Assembly: GCA_937889855.1 (NCBI GenBank)
Contig: CALBYK010000207.1
Location: forward strand, 1-5,983
DNA: 5,983 bases
DNA from: an uncultured Prevotella sp.
GTDB lineage: Bacteria; Bacteroidota; Bacteroidia; Bacteroidales; Bacteroidaceae
Direction: 5' to 3'
Below, one piece after another: positions 5,749-5,983 of this stretch. How positions within the stretch are numbered: the stretch's first letter is position 1; every line of letters begins with the position of its first letter. The translations under genes and the position numbers were made by a program. Under the pieces are notes generated by a model. The model was not told the DNA's origin, searched no databases, and saw only the letters and a list, made by a program, of their open reading frames with translations.

Positions 5749-5983
5749 ATGGGCAAACGACTGCGCGACAACATCACGTCGCAATACATAGAGGCTGCCA
5801 ACAGGCTCAACTCGCAGCACGCACGGCGACGCATAGTGGCTTATGTGGAAAGCTACGACGACATATTCTTCTGGCGCTCAATACTCTCCCACTTTGAAAC
5901 CAAAGAACGCTACTTCGAGGTGATGCTGCCTTCACGCCTCGAGCACCTGGAGCGCGGCAAGAAGGCTGCCATCATGAGCCTCA
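5749..5983 (+). CDS. DUF4435 (Toprim-like) protein, N-terminal 78 residues; 3' end outside window
   Basis: I read 78 open codons from ATG at 5749 to the window edge. The segment RRIVAYVESYDDIFFWR (27-43) resembles the start of DUF4435, where the pattern hydrophobic-VE-x-x-x-D corresponds to the first Toprim strand and its metal-binding glutamate (E34 here), with D37 or D38 following. Further on, LERGKKAAIMSL (67-78) also fits my memory of the family. DUF4435 is a Toprim-related domain found next to ABC-type ATPases, and in PARIS (AriB) it is the nuclease effector. Only 21 nt separate it from the ATPase stop, with no promoter between, so the two form an operon and probably a complex. The remaining Toprim acidic motifs lie beyond the window, so nuclease activity cannot be judged. 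The family call rests on one motif region and on context. Confidence 0.75.
   Translation, partial: MGKRLRDNITSQYIEAANRLNSQHARRRIVAYVESYDDIFFWRSILSHFETKERYFEVMLPSRLEHLERGKKAAIMSL

Noticed and set aside
4945..5820. A 291-codon open frame on the minus strand opposite the ATPase
   Set aside because: It is antisense to a gene with complete ATPase motifs and across the next gene's start, and its translation is of low complexity (rich in V, H, E and L) with no recognisable domain.

Overview
The window looks like chromosomal DNA from a Bacteroidales bacterium, most likely Prevotella or a close relative. Three things point there. The clearest promoters match the Bacteroidetes -7 consensus TAnnTTTG, and start codons lack convincing Shine-Dalgarno sequences. 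Genes have medium GC content while the intergenic regions are AT-rich. The protein families present, and their small housekeeping-sized versions, fit that order. The genus is an inference from style, not from a marker gene. No mobile element, tRNA, rRNA or CRISPR array is visible.

Layout. Positions 1-2244 (minus strand) hold a sulfur-assimilation pair: metY-like O-acetylhomoserine sulfhydrylase (2244-955), then cysK cysteine synthase (877 to beyond the left edge). No promoter is visible in the 77-nt gap, so the two are probably co-transcribed. Upstream of metY is a 375-bp non-coding region (2317-2691) with a good promoter. Further upstream it carries a strikingly regular array of TGGTA/TACCA half-sites with a 22-bp period, a separate palindrome of the same half-sites, and a 15-bp perfect hairpin that probably terminates the next gene. 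That gene is an AraC-family regulator (3561-2692, minus). After a 280-bp AT-rich gap comes a ten-helix EamA/DMT-type transporter (4771-3842, minus).

On the right, a plus-strand pair diverges from the transporter: a compact ABC-type/AAA ATPase (4903-5727) and, 21 nt later, the start of a DUF4435 (Toprim-like) protein that runs off the window (5749 onward). An ATPase next to DUF4435 is the domain pairing of the PARIS anti-phage system (AriA/AriB). This ATPase is much smaller than I expect for AriA, so it may be a divergent or housekeeping relative.

How they work together. MetY and CysK both use sulfide, on O-acetylhomoserine and O-acetylserine respectively, and the half-site array is well placed to control them in response to sulfur or methionine status. 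The AraC regulator's target is unknown; the transporter is the nearest candidate. The ATPase and DUF4435 proteins probably act as one complex. The two items most worth following up are the half-site array and the ATPase-DUF4435 pair.
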